DNA from: Platerodrilus igneus
Lineage: Eukaryota > Arthropoda > Insecta > Coleoptera > Lycidae
Assembly: GCA_036346225.1 (NCBI GenBank)
Contig: JARFIW010000968.1
Coordinates: forward strand, 1,983,829-2,047,828
DNA length: 64,000 bases
Reading direction: 5' to 3'
Shown here: piece after piece, positions 1-11,429 of the stretch
Position numbering within the stretch: the stretch's first letter is position 1
How the letters are laid out: each line of letters starts with the position of its first letter
Position numbers and translations under genes: made by a program
The notes under the pieces: model-generated
Told to the model about the DNA's origin: nothing
The model's input: the letters and a program-made list of their open reading frames with translations, nothing else
The model's database searches: none

Positions 1-244
1 GTAAGTATTTATTTGTTACTTCGTTTCCTACATTTTTCGCTAACGCAAATGCGCTTCCTTGCTTCATTATTGTCGTGACCTTGACAGAACAGGATGCGTT
101 CTGAGGCAAGCTTTGGGATATCGCTCGCAATTGCTCAAACATTTTGGTCATTACTGCACCAATGGGTTCTCTGACGTTTTATACTTAAATTGCTTATTCT
201 AATCATTGCATTCCCATTGCTATAAAATATTAACGCCGGTTCGT

Positions 245-785
245 GATTTTTACAAGGTCACTTGGGCGAAGTGGTCTTGATCCGATCGACTCTCCGAAGT
301 GATTTTGACAAGATCACTAGGCCGAAGTGGTCTTAATCCGATCGACTCGCCAAAGTAATTTCGACAAAGTTTACTAGGGCGACGTGGTGTTGATCCGATC
401 GACTCCCCGAAGTGATTTCGGCAAGGGCACTATGGCAAAGTGGTCTTGATCCGATCGGCTCCTCGGATTGATTTTGACAAAGACTACTAGGGCGAAGTGA
501 TCTTGATCCGATCGACTCCCCGAAGTGATTTCGGCAAGATCACAAGGGCAAAGTAGTCTTAATCCGATCGACTCACCGAAGTGATTTCGGCAACGTCTAC
601 AAGGGCGACGTGGTCTTGATCCGATCGACTCTCCGAGGTGTTGTCGACAAAGATCACTAGGACGACGTGGTCTTGAACCGATCGACTCTCCAAAGTGACT
701 TTGACAAGGTAACTGGGGCGACTTGGTTTTGATCCAATCTACTCTCCGAGGTGATTTCGACAAGATCACTACAGCGAATTGGTCT
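245..785. repeat. 57-bp-period tandem array, copy 1 (about 9-10 units)
   Basis: The array is made of imperfect repeats of a unit containing GATCCGATCGACTCCCCGAA, then GTGATTTCGACAA and an AAGTGGTCTT-like segment. Spacing between successive CCGATCG cores is 57-58 bp. Units differ by scattered substitutions, so it is old or poorly homogenised. Because 57 is a multiple of 3, a repetitive minus-strand frame stays open for long stretches; I do not regard it as a gene. The array runs directly into the 17-bp array. Confidence 0.93.
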
Positions 786-789
786 TAAT

Positions 790-1660
790 CCGCGCAAAGA
801 AGGCGGAGCGCAAAGAAGGCGGAGCGCAGAAAGGGCGGAGCGCTGAAAGGGCGGAGCGCAGAAAGAGCGGAGCGTAGTAAGGGCGGAGCACAAAGAGGAC
901 GGAGCACAAAGAGGGCGGAGCGCAAAGAGGTCGGAGCACAAAGAGGTCGGAGCACAAAGAGGTCGGAGCACAAAGAGGGCGGAGCACAAAGAGGTCGGAG
1001 CACAAAGAAGACGGTGCACAAGGGGGGTGGAGCGCAAAGAGGGCGGAGCGCAAAGAGGGCGGAGCGCAAAGAGGGCGGAGCGCAAAGAGGATGGAGCGCA
1101 AAGAGGGCGGGGCGCAAAGAGGTCGGAGCGCAAAAAGGGCGGAGCGCAAAAAGGGCGAAGCGCAAAGAGGACGGAGCGCAAAGAGGGCGGAGCGCAAATA
1201 GGGCGGAACACAAATAGGGCGGAGCGCAAAGATGGCGGCGCGCAAATTTGGCGGCGCGTAAAGATGGCGCCGCGCAAAAATGACGGCGCGCAAAGATGAC
1301 CGCGCGTAAAGATGGCGGTGCTCAAAGAAGGTGGCGCGCAAAGCAGACGGCGCGCAAAAAGGCCGGAGCTCAAAGAGAGCGGCGCGCAAATAGGGCGGTG
1401 CGCAAAGAGGGCGACGCGGAAAAAGGCTGGTCGTAAATACGGCGAGTCGTAAAGATGGCGAGGCGCAAAGAGAGCGTGGCGTAAAGAGGGCGTGGCGTAA
1501 ATAGGGAGGGGTGTAGAGAGGACGGGGCGCCAGCAGGGATGGGGCGCAAAGAAGGCGTGGCGCAAAGGGGGCTGGGCGCAAAGGGGGCGGGGTGCAAAGA
1601 GGGCGGGGCGCAAAGAGGGCGATGCGCAAAGAGGGCGGGGCGCAAAGAGGGCGGGGCACT
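790..1660. repeat. 17-bp-period minisatellite, copy 1 (about 50 units)
   Basis: The core unit is GCGCAAAGAGGGCGGAG, repeated about 50 times with drift towards CAAAGAGGTCGGAG, GCGCAAAGATGGCG and GCGTAAAGAGGGCG in successive blocks. The plus strand is purine-rich and GC-rich, unlike its surroundings. Three units make 51 nt, so all three frames on one strand repeat every 17 residues. That produces long spurious open frames on both strands (Arg/Leu/Ala/Pro-rich on the minus strand), and I reject them as genes. Block-wise variants suggest local expansion of sub-variants. Confidence 0.95.
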
Positions 1661-1705
1661 CAAAGTTGTCCCGTATGGACTGCAAACCGCTTCTAGTCTA
1701 ATAAC
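1654..1705. repeat. Conserved tail of the composite satellite, copy 1
   Basis: A non-repetitive segment (CTCAAAGTTGTCCCGTATGG, then ACTGCAAACCGCTTCTAGT) follows the 17-bp array. Nearly the same segment follows the second 17-bp array at about 6205-6256. This shows that 57-bp array, 17-bp array and tail belong to one composite unit rather than meeting by chance. Confidence 0.8.
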
Positions 1706-1964
1706 TATAAGTTTTGTACGCCCGTCTTTGTGTTAAAGTTGAGAGGCGCAAATCGATCGCTTTTTGGGATTTGCGTCCGAGCGTTTCGGAGTTGGGGACG
1801 CGGGCAGGTGGTGGTTAGGTGGAGAATTTTTGCGTGCGTAGGATAGGCCGGTTTTTATGGCGGAAAAACGGAAAATCGCGGAAAAATAGGGATTTTCCGG
1901 GAAAACATTTATTTGAAGCGACGTATTCGTTAACGTGTTAAAAAAGCTTGGATCCCTCAAAAAT

Positions 1965-2235
1965 TTCCGATCTAAAAACCCAACGAGGCGTGCAAAGAGG
2001 TCGGCAACTGCTCGGTTGACGATGGTGCAAGAGAGAAGAAAGATCGAGTTGGTTTCTAAAATTCATATTCGGGCGTTAAAAAATATCTAATATATACCAA
2101 ACAACGCTATTCGTATTCTAAAACCTGGATTATTAACAGTTTGCAAGCTGGTAGTATAGTATTTTCTTAAAACAGATATTAAAATTTGTATAATTACTTG
2201 GAGAAACGTCAAACACAGGTAGCGAAATCCGACGG
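1965..2235 (+). repeat. Diverged direct repeat, copy 1
   Basis: Blocks shared in the same order with about 2862-3085 are CTAAAAACCCAA, GA(T/C)GAGTTGGTTTC, TCTAATAT(A/G)TACCAAA and GAGAAA(C/T)GTCAAA-CAGGT-(A)GCGAA-like. Similarity is patchy, as expected of an old dispersed repeat. The family is unknown. Confidence 0.55.
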
Positions 2236-2546
2236 AAACGAACGAATAAGTACCTTCAAAATCTATGATTACACATTCCTTTTAAAATTTCTCAAATTTA
2301 AATTTATAATTCGTCTAATATCATTTAAGAGTACCGCTAATTGACTACAATTATACGAAAACATCGGTTTTTAATATACACCAGCTATTTATTTGAAAAA
2401 TAATTACTTATTACATTTGACGTTTATATGCGGAGTCGCCCGAACAATTACAATAGACCGTGATTTATTCCTAAGACAATGTATTTCTTATGTGACATTA
2501 AACATAGTAAGTATACAACCAACGCGATTTCAATAAACACCACCTT

Positions 2547-2615
2547 GATAGCGCAAGCGTAACATCTCTGTCTACGGGCCGTAACTCCGGTGGTTCGATA
2601 CCCAGTAAAATTCAT
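2547..2615 (+). other. tRNA-like pol III promoter boxes (degenerate)
   Basis: TAGCGCAAGCG resembles an A box, and GGTTCGATACC about 45 bp downstream matches a B box. The T-stem pairs poorly around the B-box loop and I could not close an acceptor stem. A decayed tRNA or the head of an old SINE is more likely than a working tRNA. Confidence 0.3.
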
Positions 2616-2861
2616 TTATATATTTTATTTTTATGTTGTTTTTTAAAACATGCAATAGCATTTATTTAACAATATGCATTAAATAAACCAACACTTTTTT
2701 TTCATATGCTTCAGTGCTATCTGCGATCTACAATCTATAATTTGTGAATTATATTTACTCAAGAACCATTTCCAACCTTTACTTTTCAGATATTATCCAA
2801 CTTGCAGAAACGTATTCGCTTATATTTATATAAATACTAAAGAACCTTTAATATTTTACGA

Positions 2862-3085
2862 ACTAAAAACCCAAACGCACAGAGCTAAAACCGGTACATT
2901 TGCGTTGATGAACATACGATTGAGTTGGTTTCAAAAATTGGTATACAATCCTTAACAAATTTCTAATATGTACCAAAAAATACTACATCTGTCATAAATT
3001 CTACATCTTTGTTTAAAACTTTTACTGCGATTTGTGTAATTTATTTGAGAAATGTCAAAAGCAGGTTACGAACCACGGTGGTGGC
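2862..3085 (+). repeat. Diverged direct repeat, copy 2
   Basis: This is the partner of the repeat at about 1965-2235, about 0.9 kb downstream in the same orientation with the same order of blocks. No coding potential is visible. Confidence 0.55.
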
Positions 3086-4082
3086 ACTCTATAGACGATT
3101 ATGTTGGTGCATTTTAGTAATGACACTATCCGAATAGATAGCGCCCACAATTTCGACTGCATTTATGATTGTCATTTATTTGACATTAATTTGACGTTTA
3201 GGATTATTGTTTATCTAACCATAGCGCTATTAAATTGTTTAATTTGATTTGCTGCATTTCAAAAAAATTCATTATTAATTGTGATATTAATAATCGACTT
3301 CTTGGATATATCCAGGTATGTAACTAAAAAAAAAATTCAATTATTTTAACTTAAGATTACATTACTATTCTTTTTATAGGTACTTATTTCACCGTCAATG
3401 TTGTTATTACAAATAATTTATTGTACAACTGAAACTTAAGAGAAACTAATATCTTAAAGTTAGAGCTTGGTGTTTGTTTATACATTACTGTATTTAGAGA
3501 AGATTCATATTTATTAGTTTTTGTAAGAAATGGTAAAATAATGGGTTACATATTTTTATCCGAATCCTGGATTGTGGATTATGAATACGTTCTCTACTAT
3601 GTAAGAGGTTGTGGAAATAAGAATGCCACTAAGCATAGATTTTCAAATCCTTATAACAAATAAAATTACGTTTTCATGATTATTTTTTTAATTTGTATGC
3701 CAATGGCCCGTGTTTTGTTGTATTTGTCATTTGTACCTAAAATCAGTTTTCTTCTTCCTGTAATATGCAATAAGCTAATAATATATTTTGGTAAAATGTT
3801 TATTTCATTTCTTAAAAAGTCCTTATAAAATACCAAATATGTGCTGAAACACATAGCTTCCGAGCGTAAAACCTAAATTAAACGCATATTGCGGCATAGA
3901 AAAAACTTTTCTTTATCTAAATCACTAATGGCAAATTTGATTGCATAGACTTTAGGTGAAGGTTATCTTTAACATAAGTTGCTATTTGCAAACACGTTAT
4001 TACAAATGTGCTCATATGTAACATTGGCAACAATTAATAAATATTGCTTAATTTTGATTGGTGTGCATGTATGGATTTTTAT

Positions 4083-5825
4083 TTGACCCGATCGACTCCC
4101 TGAAATGATTTCTTCAAACTCTACTAGGGCAAACTTATCTTGGCCCGATCAACTCCCCGAAGTGATTTCGACAAAGACTATTACGGCGAAGTGATCTTGA
4201 CCCGATCAACTCCCCGAAGTGACTTCGACAGTCTACTACGACAAAGTGATCTTGATCCTATCGACTCCCGCAGTTATTTCGGCAGTCTACTAGGGCAAAG
4301 TGGTCTGAATCCGATCGACTTCCCGAAGTGATTTCGACGGTATACTATGGCAAAGCGATCTTTATCCGATCGACTCTCATTAAGTGATTTTGACAATGTG
4401 TTCTATGACGAAGTAATCTTGATCCCATCGACTCCCCTGAAGTGCTTTCGGCAAGGATACTAGGACGACGTGGTCTTGATCCGATCGATTCTCCAATGAT
4501 TTCGACAAGGTCACTAGGGCGAAGTGGTCTTGATCCGATCGACTCTCTCTATGTGATTTCAACAAAGTCCACTTGGACAAAGTGATCTTGATCCGATCGA
4601 CTCCCGGAAGTGATTTCGACAAAGTCTACTAGGGCAAACTTGTCTTCATCCGATCGACCCCCCGAAGTAATTTCGACAGGGTCCACTAGAGCGAACTGAT
4701 CTTGATCCGATCGGCTCCCCTGAGGTGTTTCGACAAAGACTACTAGGGCGAAGTGATCTTGATTCGATCGACTCCCCAAAGTAATTTCGACAAAGACTAC
4801 TAAGGCGAAGTGATCTTAATCCGATCGACTCCCCCGAAGTGATTTCGACAAAGACTGCTAGGGCAAAGTGATCTTGATCCGATTGACTCCCCGAAGTGAT
4901 TTTGACAAAGACTACTAAGGCGAAATCATCTTGATTCGATCGACTCTCCTAAGTGAATTCGACAAAGACTACTAGGGCGAAGTGATCTTGATCCGATCGA
5001 CTCCCTAAAGTGATTTCGACAATGACTACTAGTACGGAGTGGTCTTGATCCGATCGGCTCCACGAAGTGATTTCAACAAAGTCTACTAGAACGAAGTGGT
5101 CTTAATCCGATCGGTTCCACAAGGTGATTTCGACAAAGTCTACTGGAGCGAAGTGATCTTGGTTCGGTCGACTCCCCAAAGTGATTTCGATAAAGTCTAC
5201 TAGGGGGAAGTGCTCTTGATCCGGTCGACTCCTTGAAATGATTTTGACAAAGTCTACTAGGGCAAAATGATCTTCATCCGATCGACTCCCCCGAATTAAT
5301 TTTGACAAAGTCTACTAACACGAAGTGTTCCTGATCCGGTCGGCTCCTCGAAGTGATTTCGACAAAATCTTCTAGAGCGAAGTGGTCTTGATCCGGTCGA
5401 CTCCCCGAAATGATTTCGACAAATTCTACTAGAGCAAAGTGATCTTGATCTGATCTACTCATGAAGTGATTTCGACAAATCTACTACAGCGAAATGATCT
5501 TGGTCCTATCGACTCCCCAAAGTGATTTTGTCAGAGTATACTAGAGCGAAGTAGTCTTGATCCGATCGTTCCACGAGGTGATTTCGACAAAGTCTACTAG
5601 GGAATCTTGATCCTATCGTCTCCCTGAAGTGATTTCAACAAAGCCTGCTACGGCGAAGTGATCTTGATCCGATCAACTCAATGAGGTGATTTCAAAAAAG
5701 TCTACTAGAGCAAAATGATCTTCATTCGATCGACTCCTGGAGTAATTTCGGTCAAGGTCTACTTGAGCGAGGTGATCTTGATCCGATTGACTCCCACAAG
5801 TGATTTCGACAAAGTCTATTACGGT
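4083..5825. repeat. 57-bp-period tandem array, copy 2 (about 30 units)
   Basis: The unit is the same as at 245-785 (GATCCGATCGACTCCCCGAA / GTGATTTCGACAAAG / CTACTAGGGCGAAGTGATCTT-like). Measured spacings are 57-58 bp. There are about three times as many units as in copy 1. Some units carry small deletions (for example near 4490, 5460, 5565 and 5600). The minus-strand 19-codon frame (a DQDHFALVDFVEIT-type motif) is a by-product of the period. Confidence 0.93.
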
Positions 5826-6203
5826 GGGGTGTAGAGAGCGCGAGGTGTAGAAAAGGCAAGGCGTAGAGAGGGCGGGGCGTACAAAGAGCGGGCGTACAGA
5901 GAGGGGGCGTACATAGAACGGGTCGTAGAGAGGGCGGGGCGTAGATAGGACGGGCGTAAATAGGGCGGGGCGTATAGAGAGTGCGGGACGTAGAGAATGC
6001 GGGACGTGGAGAGTTCGGGGGTAGAGAGTGCGGGGCGTAGAGAGTGCGCGGCGTAGAGAGGGCGGAGCGTAGAGAGGGCGGAGCGTGAGAGGGCGGAGCG
6101 TAGAGAGGGGTTAGAGAGTTCGGGGTGTAGAGAGGGCGGGGCGTAAAGATGGTGGGGCGTAAGGATGGTGGGGCGTAAAGAGAGTGGGCCACAAAGCGAG
6201 TAG
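5826..6203. repeat. 17-bp-period minisatellite, copy 2 (about 22 units)
   Basis: The unit is GCGGGGCGTAGAGAGGG, related to but distinct from the GCGCAAAGAGGGCGGAG unit of copy 1: GCGTAGAG replaces GCGCAAAG. It directly follows a 57-bp array, as in copy 1, and is followed by the shared tail at about 6205. Confidence 0.92.
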
Positions 6204-6258
6204 AGGCGCTCAAAGTGGTCCCGTAGGGACTACAAACCGCTTCTAGTATGCTATAGTT
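6204..6258. repeat. Conserved tail of the composite satellite, copy 2
   Basis: CTCAAAGTGGTCCCGTAGGG followed by ACTACAAACCGCTTCTAGT matches the tail at 1654-1705 with a few substitutions. After it the sequences diverge, so this is the right edge of the composite unit. Confidence 0.8.
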
Positions 6259-6650
6259 TGGGAACTTCAATGTATAAAGAGAGTTAATATCATTTTTAAA
6301 CATACAGGGTAGATAATAGGTTGTGGTTAGGTTACTGTTTGTCTGTTGCATTAAAAATTAGTTGGTACTTTGAACATTCTCATCTTGCCACAAATACTGC
6401 TCAGAAATGATAAGATACTAAATAAAAGAAAAAACTTTCACAATTATTGTAAATTTGACAATTTCAATATGAGTTGATCAGTATGATCAGTATGTCTGAA
6501 TATCTGAATATACAATAGGTACCCTACTCAGATGAGCTAAGATTAAGTAAATTTATTTATAAAAGTTAGACTAGAAATGTCTTATTCTGTTAGTGCTACT
6601 AAGTGAACGACCTTACAATTATTGAAATATTTTATGAACTTCATACATAC

Positions 6651-6807
6651 CTTCGTGCAAATGCTATTAATTTAGCAAAGGGCTTTTCCCATGCATACAT
6701 TTTTATAATTTGAATTCCAGTTAAGATTTCATTCATCAGCCTCACTCTCTTATCTGTCCGTAATGCAGTTTTTAATCTTACTAATGAATTCACCTTTCCC
6801 ATATAAA
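6651..6807 (-). CDS. ABCC/MRP4-like ABC transporter, exon c (TMD1 cytoplasmic loop)
   Basis: This minus-strand exon is bounded by a TTTTGCAG acceptor (G at 6808) and a GTATGT donor (6650-6645). It encodes a loop with the family signature MNEILTGIQIIKMYAWEKPF, which I recognise from the first transmembrane domain of ABCC4/MRP4-type ATP-dependent exporters. The upstream exon ends one base into a codon and this exon starts at codon position 2, so the reading frame joins cleanly (phase 1). Downstream exons, which must carry the Walker A, LSGGQ-type and Walker B motifs, are not visible between here and base 1, where satellite DNA dominates. The gene is therefore either broken or continues beyond the window through a very long intron. 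Confidence 0.85.
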
Positions 6808-6856
6808 CTGCAAAAGTGGGAAAATTATTAATAAAAAGTTTGTGCTGCTTACTTAC

Positions 6857-7287
6857 TTTGCAGAGGTACAAATAATAGTATAAATATCATTCCACTAAAC
6901 GCAGATATGCCTATAACATTATATAGAATGTATGTAGCAACAGCTGTCTGCAATGGTGTCGTCCATATATAATGACATAAAACAAATCCATTGTCGAATT
7001 TGCCCATGTCATTTGTTAATAAATTAATTATATGTCCGACGTTAGTTTGATGTAAAGCTTTCAAACTAAGTTTTAAAGATTTACGATACACTAAGGAAGA
7101 GCAGCCTACCCTTATTTTCATACTCAAATGCTTTGTCCACATCCATAGCATATGTGTGAAAAGTTTGTCTATTAAAAGGCACAATATTAATACTGCCGCA
7201 AATATGTAAGCTGTGGTTTTACTAACAGTATTTGTATTATTTCCAAAATAAGTTACTAACTGTCCAACCGAGTAAGGCATAAATATT
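6857..7287 (-). CDS. ABCC/MRP4-like ABC transporter, exon b (TMD1 helices)
   Basis: The exon lies between a TTTTTCAG acceptor (G at 7288) and a GTAAGT donor (6856-6851). It encodes about 143 residues: a MPYSVGQLVTYFG segment, a hydrophobic helix (FAAVLILCLLID), the intracellular MKIRVGCSSLVYRKSLKLS motif, HIINLLTNDMGKFD, and a long hydrophobic stretch ending LLFVPLQ. The order matches the first transmembrane domain of ABCC4-type multidrug-resistance proteins, membrane exporters of organic anions and conjugates. No stop or frame break is seen. The 49-bp intron to exon c and the matching phase support a real spliced gene rather than a processed copy. Confidence 0.88.
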
Positions 7288-7336
7288 CTGAAAAACAAAA
7301 TGGTATAAAATTCCTTACATAAACACTGGTCGCTAC

Positions 7337-7570
7337 ATCATGCTAATGTCTCTTATGACTTGAAGTAATCCTGTAATTATAAAATCCATGTAAAACATTT
7401 TCCATAGTGACAAATGCAGAGAATACTTCTTATGGGTTTTGCTTATGGTATTCCATAAATGTTCTAGTTGGTCACCGAGTAGACTGGACTTATGAACATC
7501 TAAAACATCAAATAGGTCTTTTTCATTTAATCCGTTTCTGAAGTTTCTCCAAAATATTGGTATCATGTGC
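7337..7570 (-). CDS. ABCC/MRP4-like ABC transporter, exon a (N-terminal linker)
   Basis: The exon starts after a TTGTTATAG acceptor (G at 7571). The donor is inferred at GTAGCG (7336-7331), the only nearby GT that leaves the phase (2 nt) required by exon b, and it gives a 49-bp intron. It encodes IPIFWRNFRNGLNEKDLFDV and then HKSSLLGDQLE, typical of the region just before the first transmembrane domain in ABCC4 relatives. The first exon with the true start codon was not found upstream. The donor is non-consensus beyond GT, so the last few codons are uncertain; the exon identity is not. Confidence 0.75.
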
Positions 7571-9137
7571 CTATAACAAAAAAAAAGGTATAGGGGTAGT
7601 CAGTACAACCTTAACACTTTTAAGTGAAAAAGCTTCAGTAATCATAGCTTTCCAAATAGTCTTTAGATAATATTACATAGGTACCATCCAAAATACTAAG
7701 ATACACGAGTAAATTACATTCTTCGATCAAGTGATGTACCTTGATGATTTTCATATTTAACAAACTACAAATACTCATAGAACAAGGAAATATAGGAATA
7801 AAATGGCATCATGATTATAAATTACAGAAAAAGAATTAGAAAAACCAGATGCAATTATCCACCAATGTACCACAACATTGAAACTTCTAAAGACTCATTT
7901 GTTAAAGTTTCAAAATAAAAGTGGTGCGTAAAAGTCACTCTAATTTTATTCAAAGAGTTTGACAAACGTACAGTATAGGTTTTCGCTATTATACAAGGTA
8001 AAAATTGAACATAACTGAATTCAGATATGTTTAATACGGCTTTACATAACTTCTAAAGATAATTATTGTACATATTAAGGAAGGTTTAATTATAGAGTTG
8101 CTTATGAATGATAATTACGTGTTTAAAATTTGTTTAGGTCTTAAGAGATATTCTGAACTCTATTTTGTGTAGTATATAAGATATGCGTGATGAGGAAGTT
8201 ATTATTCATCAAGCTGCCTTATCGCAAAAGATAATAATTATCATTCACTACTCCATCTTTTTTAAATCATTTTAAAAGAAAAATTTTTCATAAAAATTCA
8301 TCCATTACAAATGTACGTTCATTGATCTTTCATTAATTTGCATATGTTTAAGTAAATTATCCCTTACAACGGCTTTTAATTGGTTTCCATTTTAATGCTC
8401 TTAAATTATTCTTACTACCAAATACTGTACAACGTATATACCACTTTAAATACGTAACGTATTATATAATTACATCAACTGCATGACGACGTTGAAGTTT
8501 GAATCAACACTGAATGTTCTCCCTTAATCTAGTGGCTTCGCTATGTATTCTTTCCGCGTTCGAGTTTAATCAATAAGGTAGGTAGGTGTGTCATCTATGT
8601 ATGCTATCAACATTCGAGAATTTTTAACTTCGTTGATTCCTTACCTTTTATTACCGCTCCAGATAATTTTAATATTTGAACGCGTCGTTTACACATGCTT
8701 TATCTCAACATTTCATCGTTCTAGAACATAGGACACTAAACACGCTTTTTTAATTAGAAATAAGTCTTTTCGATTAAAATAGTAACGTACGTTTGTGATT
8801 AAATGAAAATTCGTTTTAGAATATGTGATTTTACATAAACTTGACATGCATCTCACCATAAGTTGATACTGAAATTTTTTTTTAGAATATTTATGTATTG
8901 GAACAGGGTTAATAACTAATGAAAACCCTTTCAGCGCATTTCTATGCATTTGGACATTATCCATTTGTTATTAAACTATCTAATAATCATACTTTCTATG
9001 CGTCAAATGTAACTGATATATTTTATACCGGGCATATCACAAATACTTTCTATAAAAAATTAATACCTAAAAAATTTATTTATTTCCTCAAATTTACGAA
9101 TTATTATATAAAATAATGACATTGCTATAACCTTTAA

Positions 9138-9138
<1 letters not shown>
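7571..9138. other. No gene recognised (probable 5' intron or flank of the ABCC gene)
   Basis: AT-rich sequence with only short open frames and no recognisable protein motif on either strand. If the ABCC gene is intact its first exon lies further right, so this may be intronic. Confidence 0.5.
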
Positions 9139-9173
<35 letters not shown>

Positions 9174-9215
9174 GCGTATACACAAGCGCGTATGTGTGCG
9201 CGCGCACGCACGCAC
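9139..9215. repeat. (CA)n microsatellite with CG-rich flank
   Basis: About 16 CA dinucleotides (9139-9171) are followed by an alternating purine/pyrimidine stretch (CCCGCGTATACACAAGCGCG, TGTGTGCGCGCGCACGCACG). This whole segment is the kind of sequence that can adopt Z-DNA. Confidence 0.95.
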
Positions 9216-11348
9216 GCAAGTACACACATACATATATGTGCTTTTAAAACCCAGTTTGTTAGACGCCATATGCTGTGAAGTTATACAGCTCACTTCAATT
9301 ACCTACTGTAATTCCGGACTGAATTTCAGAAAATACCGATACTTAACACAACAGACACAAAATCTCAAACTTAAATTCATGAATGCACTTATTCGACTAT
9401 CTAAGTTAATAGAACATTAAAAAGACTCTTCAGCTCTAATAAATTAACGTATTAAATCTTTAGTAACGTTCTAAAATACAATTTTGAGAAGTAATATAAT
9501 ACAATATAAAAAAATTTTATACAGATCAAATAAAAAAATAAAAAGGTCAAAGTTTCAACTTACACCAAGGATAATTTTAAGTTGCTCCTGCAGCGTCTGA
9601 GTATACTAACACAGCCGTTTTTACTCTTTAAAAATATGCCTTTTCTCCCCAATACGTCTATACTGCCCTTTCTTGTACAAGTTATAAATATCCTAAACGA
9701 AAATCGTGAGATTCACTTTTAATTTAATAAAACATAAAAGTTATTACCTCTCACAATAAAAATTATCAAATTCCAAGACACTATACAAATTGCAGATTTA
9801 AATATCTTTATAAAGACGCATAAAAAATCACAAAGATTAACAGCGACTCAAACTTTATTCACTGATACTTTGACATGCATCCTGATTTGTTAGCCCTACA
9901 CTACTTTAAACTCCAAACAATACAAATATTAATGCTTCATAAACAGAAGTCTCCTCCTCATATAAAAAACTACGAAACTTGCTTTGCATCGTAATTGTTT
10001 AACTTGAATTAAATTACACAGGACTTTTCCCAGCACTAAGCCAAGAAAGCTAATCAAGGAATAAAGTAGCATAAAATAAAATCGAATAGGTACAAAATGA
10101 ATCGAATTGAATTGAAGGCAATTTTAAAAAATTGGAAAAAATTAACTTATTGAAAGTCCTTTATAAAAATTGTAAATGCTTTAACCTTGCACTGAGTTTT
10201 ATCAACCACTGTAGTACTTTCAGTGACTTCGTTTATCAGCAGAACAACAAATTAACCCTTAAAGCTACACTCATTCCATTTATAATTAAACATTCAGATC
10301 GAAAACCATAATATGGTTCAAAAAATTTCCAATTCCTAAAACGTATGTGTCCTGCTAAAAATCACATAACCCTGCTCCAATAATAGTGATTTCTGTTCAC
10401 AACAAAGTACCTGATTGGTTTGGCGCACTCAACCATGCGAAAATGGACTTTATTAAGCATACGCAAAATAAAACCATTTTAAACTACCATCTCTCACATA
10501 AACAATTTTGAAATCCGCATGTTTCTTCCGAAATAAAATATTTACTTCGATATCTCGGCTTATCATGTTCATTTCATTGAATAGAATAATGGACTGTTAG
10601 ATAAAATCACATGCCTAAATACATGCAGTCATTTACAGTAATAATAAATGCAATTTTGAGTGAAATTATTGATTATTTCTATTTAAAAGTTTCGCTTTAT
10701 AATAAACTAATAATACCAATAAAATATCCGTCTAGTCAAATAATATAAAATGTAGTTCTATATACTGAGTGTTTTCGAGAAAGTTCAAGCTTTAATATGA
10801 ATTAAAATTATGTCATAATCTACCAAAATGACGCCTATTTCTCTTAGCAATTTATATATTAGTGAAAAATAGACGCCATTTCGGTTAATGAAGATGACAT
10901 TCTAATTCGCAATAATTAATCACATAGGCGTAAACTTTCATTAAGATGCTCGGTGTATAAAAGACCTTTATATTAGCTAAATTCATGGATATTTTACTAG
11001 TTTCTTGCATGCATTATCAGGGCATAATTTTTAATAATAAAGAGTCAAATATTTAACTGATATTTTGCATTAATACTCAATATGAAGTGTTGCAATGAGA
11101 TAATAACGTACTTGCTCGTTTTTACATTTATTAAAAGCCAACATTGACATGATAAGCAGTGATATTGAAACAAATTTTCTAGTTTTGACGGAAACATTTG
11201 GAAAGATTAATTATTAAAATAATTGGAATTTACGTATCGTAGAGTAGGTCGATTTTGCATTGATGAGTGCGCTCGACGAATAAAATGTTTTAGTATAAAC
11301 TCAAACATTTGTTATTGGTCTGAAGAAGTTGATCATAGTCTGAGTGAG

Positions 11349-11352
<4 letters not shown>
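9216..11352. other. No gene recognised
   Basis: AT-rich sequence. Open frames are short and of low complexity, and I see no repeat, RNA or protein motif. Confidence 0.5.

Positions 11353-11385
<33 letters not shown>
11353..11385. repeat. (TA)n microsatellite
   Basis: About 16 uninterrupted TA units lie just beyond the 3' side of the Penelope-like fragment. Confidence 0.95.
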
Positions 11386-11388
<3 letters not shown>

Positions 11389-11429
11389 TAATAATTACAG
11401 GTTATTTGGTCTTCTAGTAATAAAACTCT

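Larger units (their letters stand above)
1706..4082. other. Unassigned AT-rich DNA between the composite arrays
   Basis: I find no convincing coding region on either strand; the few open frames are short and of low complexity. It contains a diverged direct repeat (about 1965-2235 and 2862-3085) and a short tRNA-like pol III box near 2595. It separates two copies of the same composite satellite. Confidence 0.6.

Noticed and set aside
1014..1299. Plus-strand Lys/Gly/Arg-rich open frames
   Set aside because: Same 17-bp array read on the other strand; no unique sequence.
657..1685. Long minus-strand open frames (up to 342 codons) rich in Arg, Leu, Ala, Pro
   Set aside because: They are generated by the 17-bp repeat; all frames are open there and the residues repeat every 17 positions.
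2547..2615. A tRNA gene
   Set aside because: A/B boxes are present but the T-stem does not pair well and no acceptor stem is found.
245..5825. CRISPR-like regular repeats
   Set aside because: The units are contiguous with no unique spacers, in a eukaryotic context; ordinary tandem satellite.
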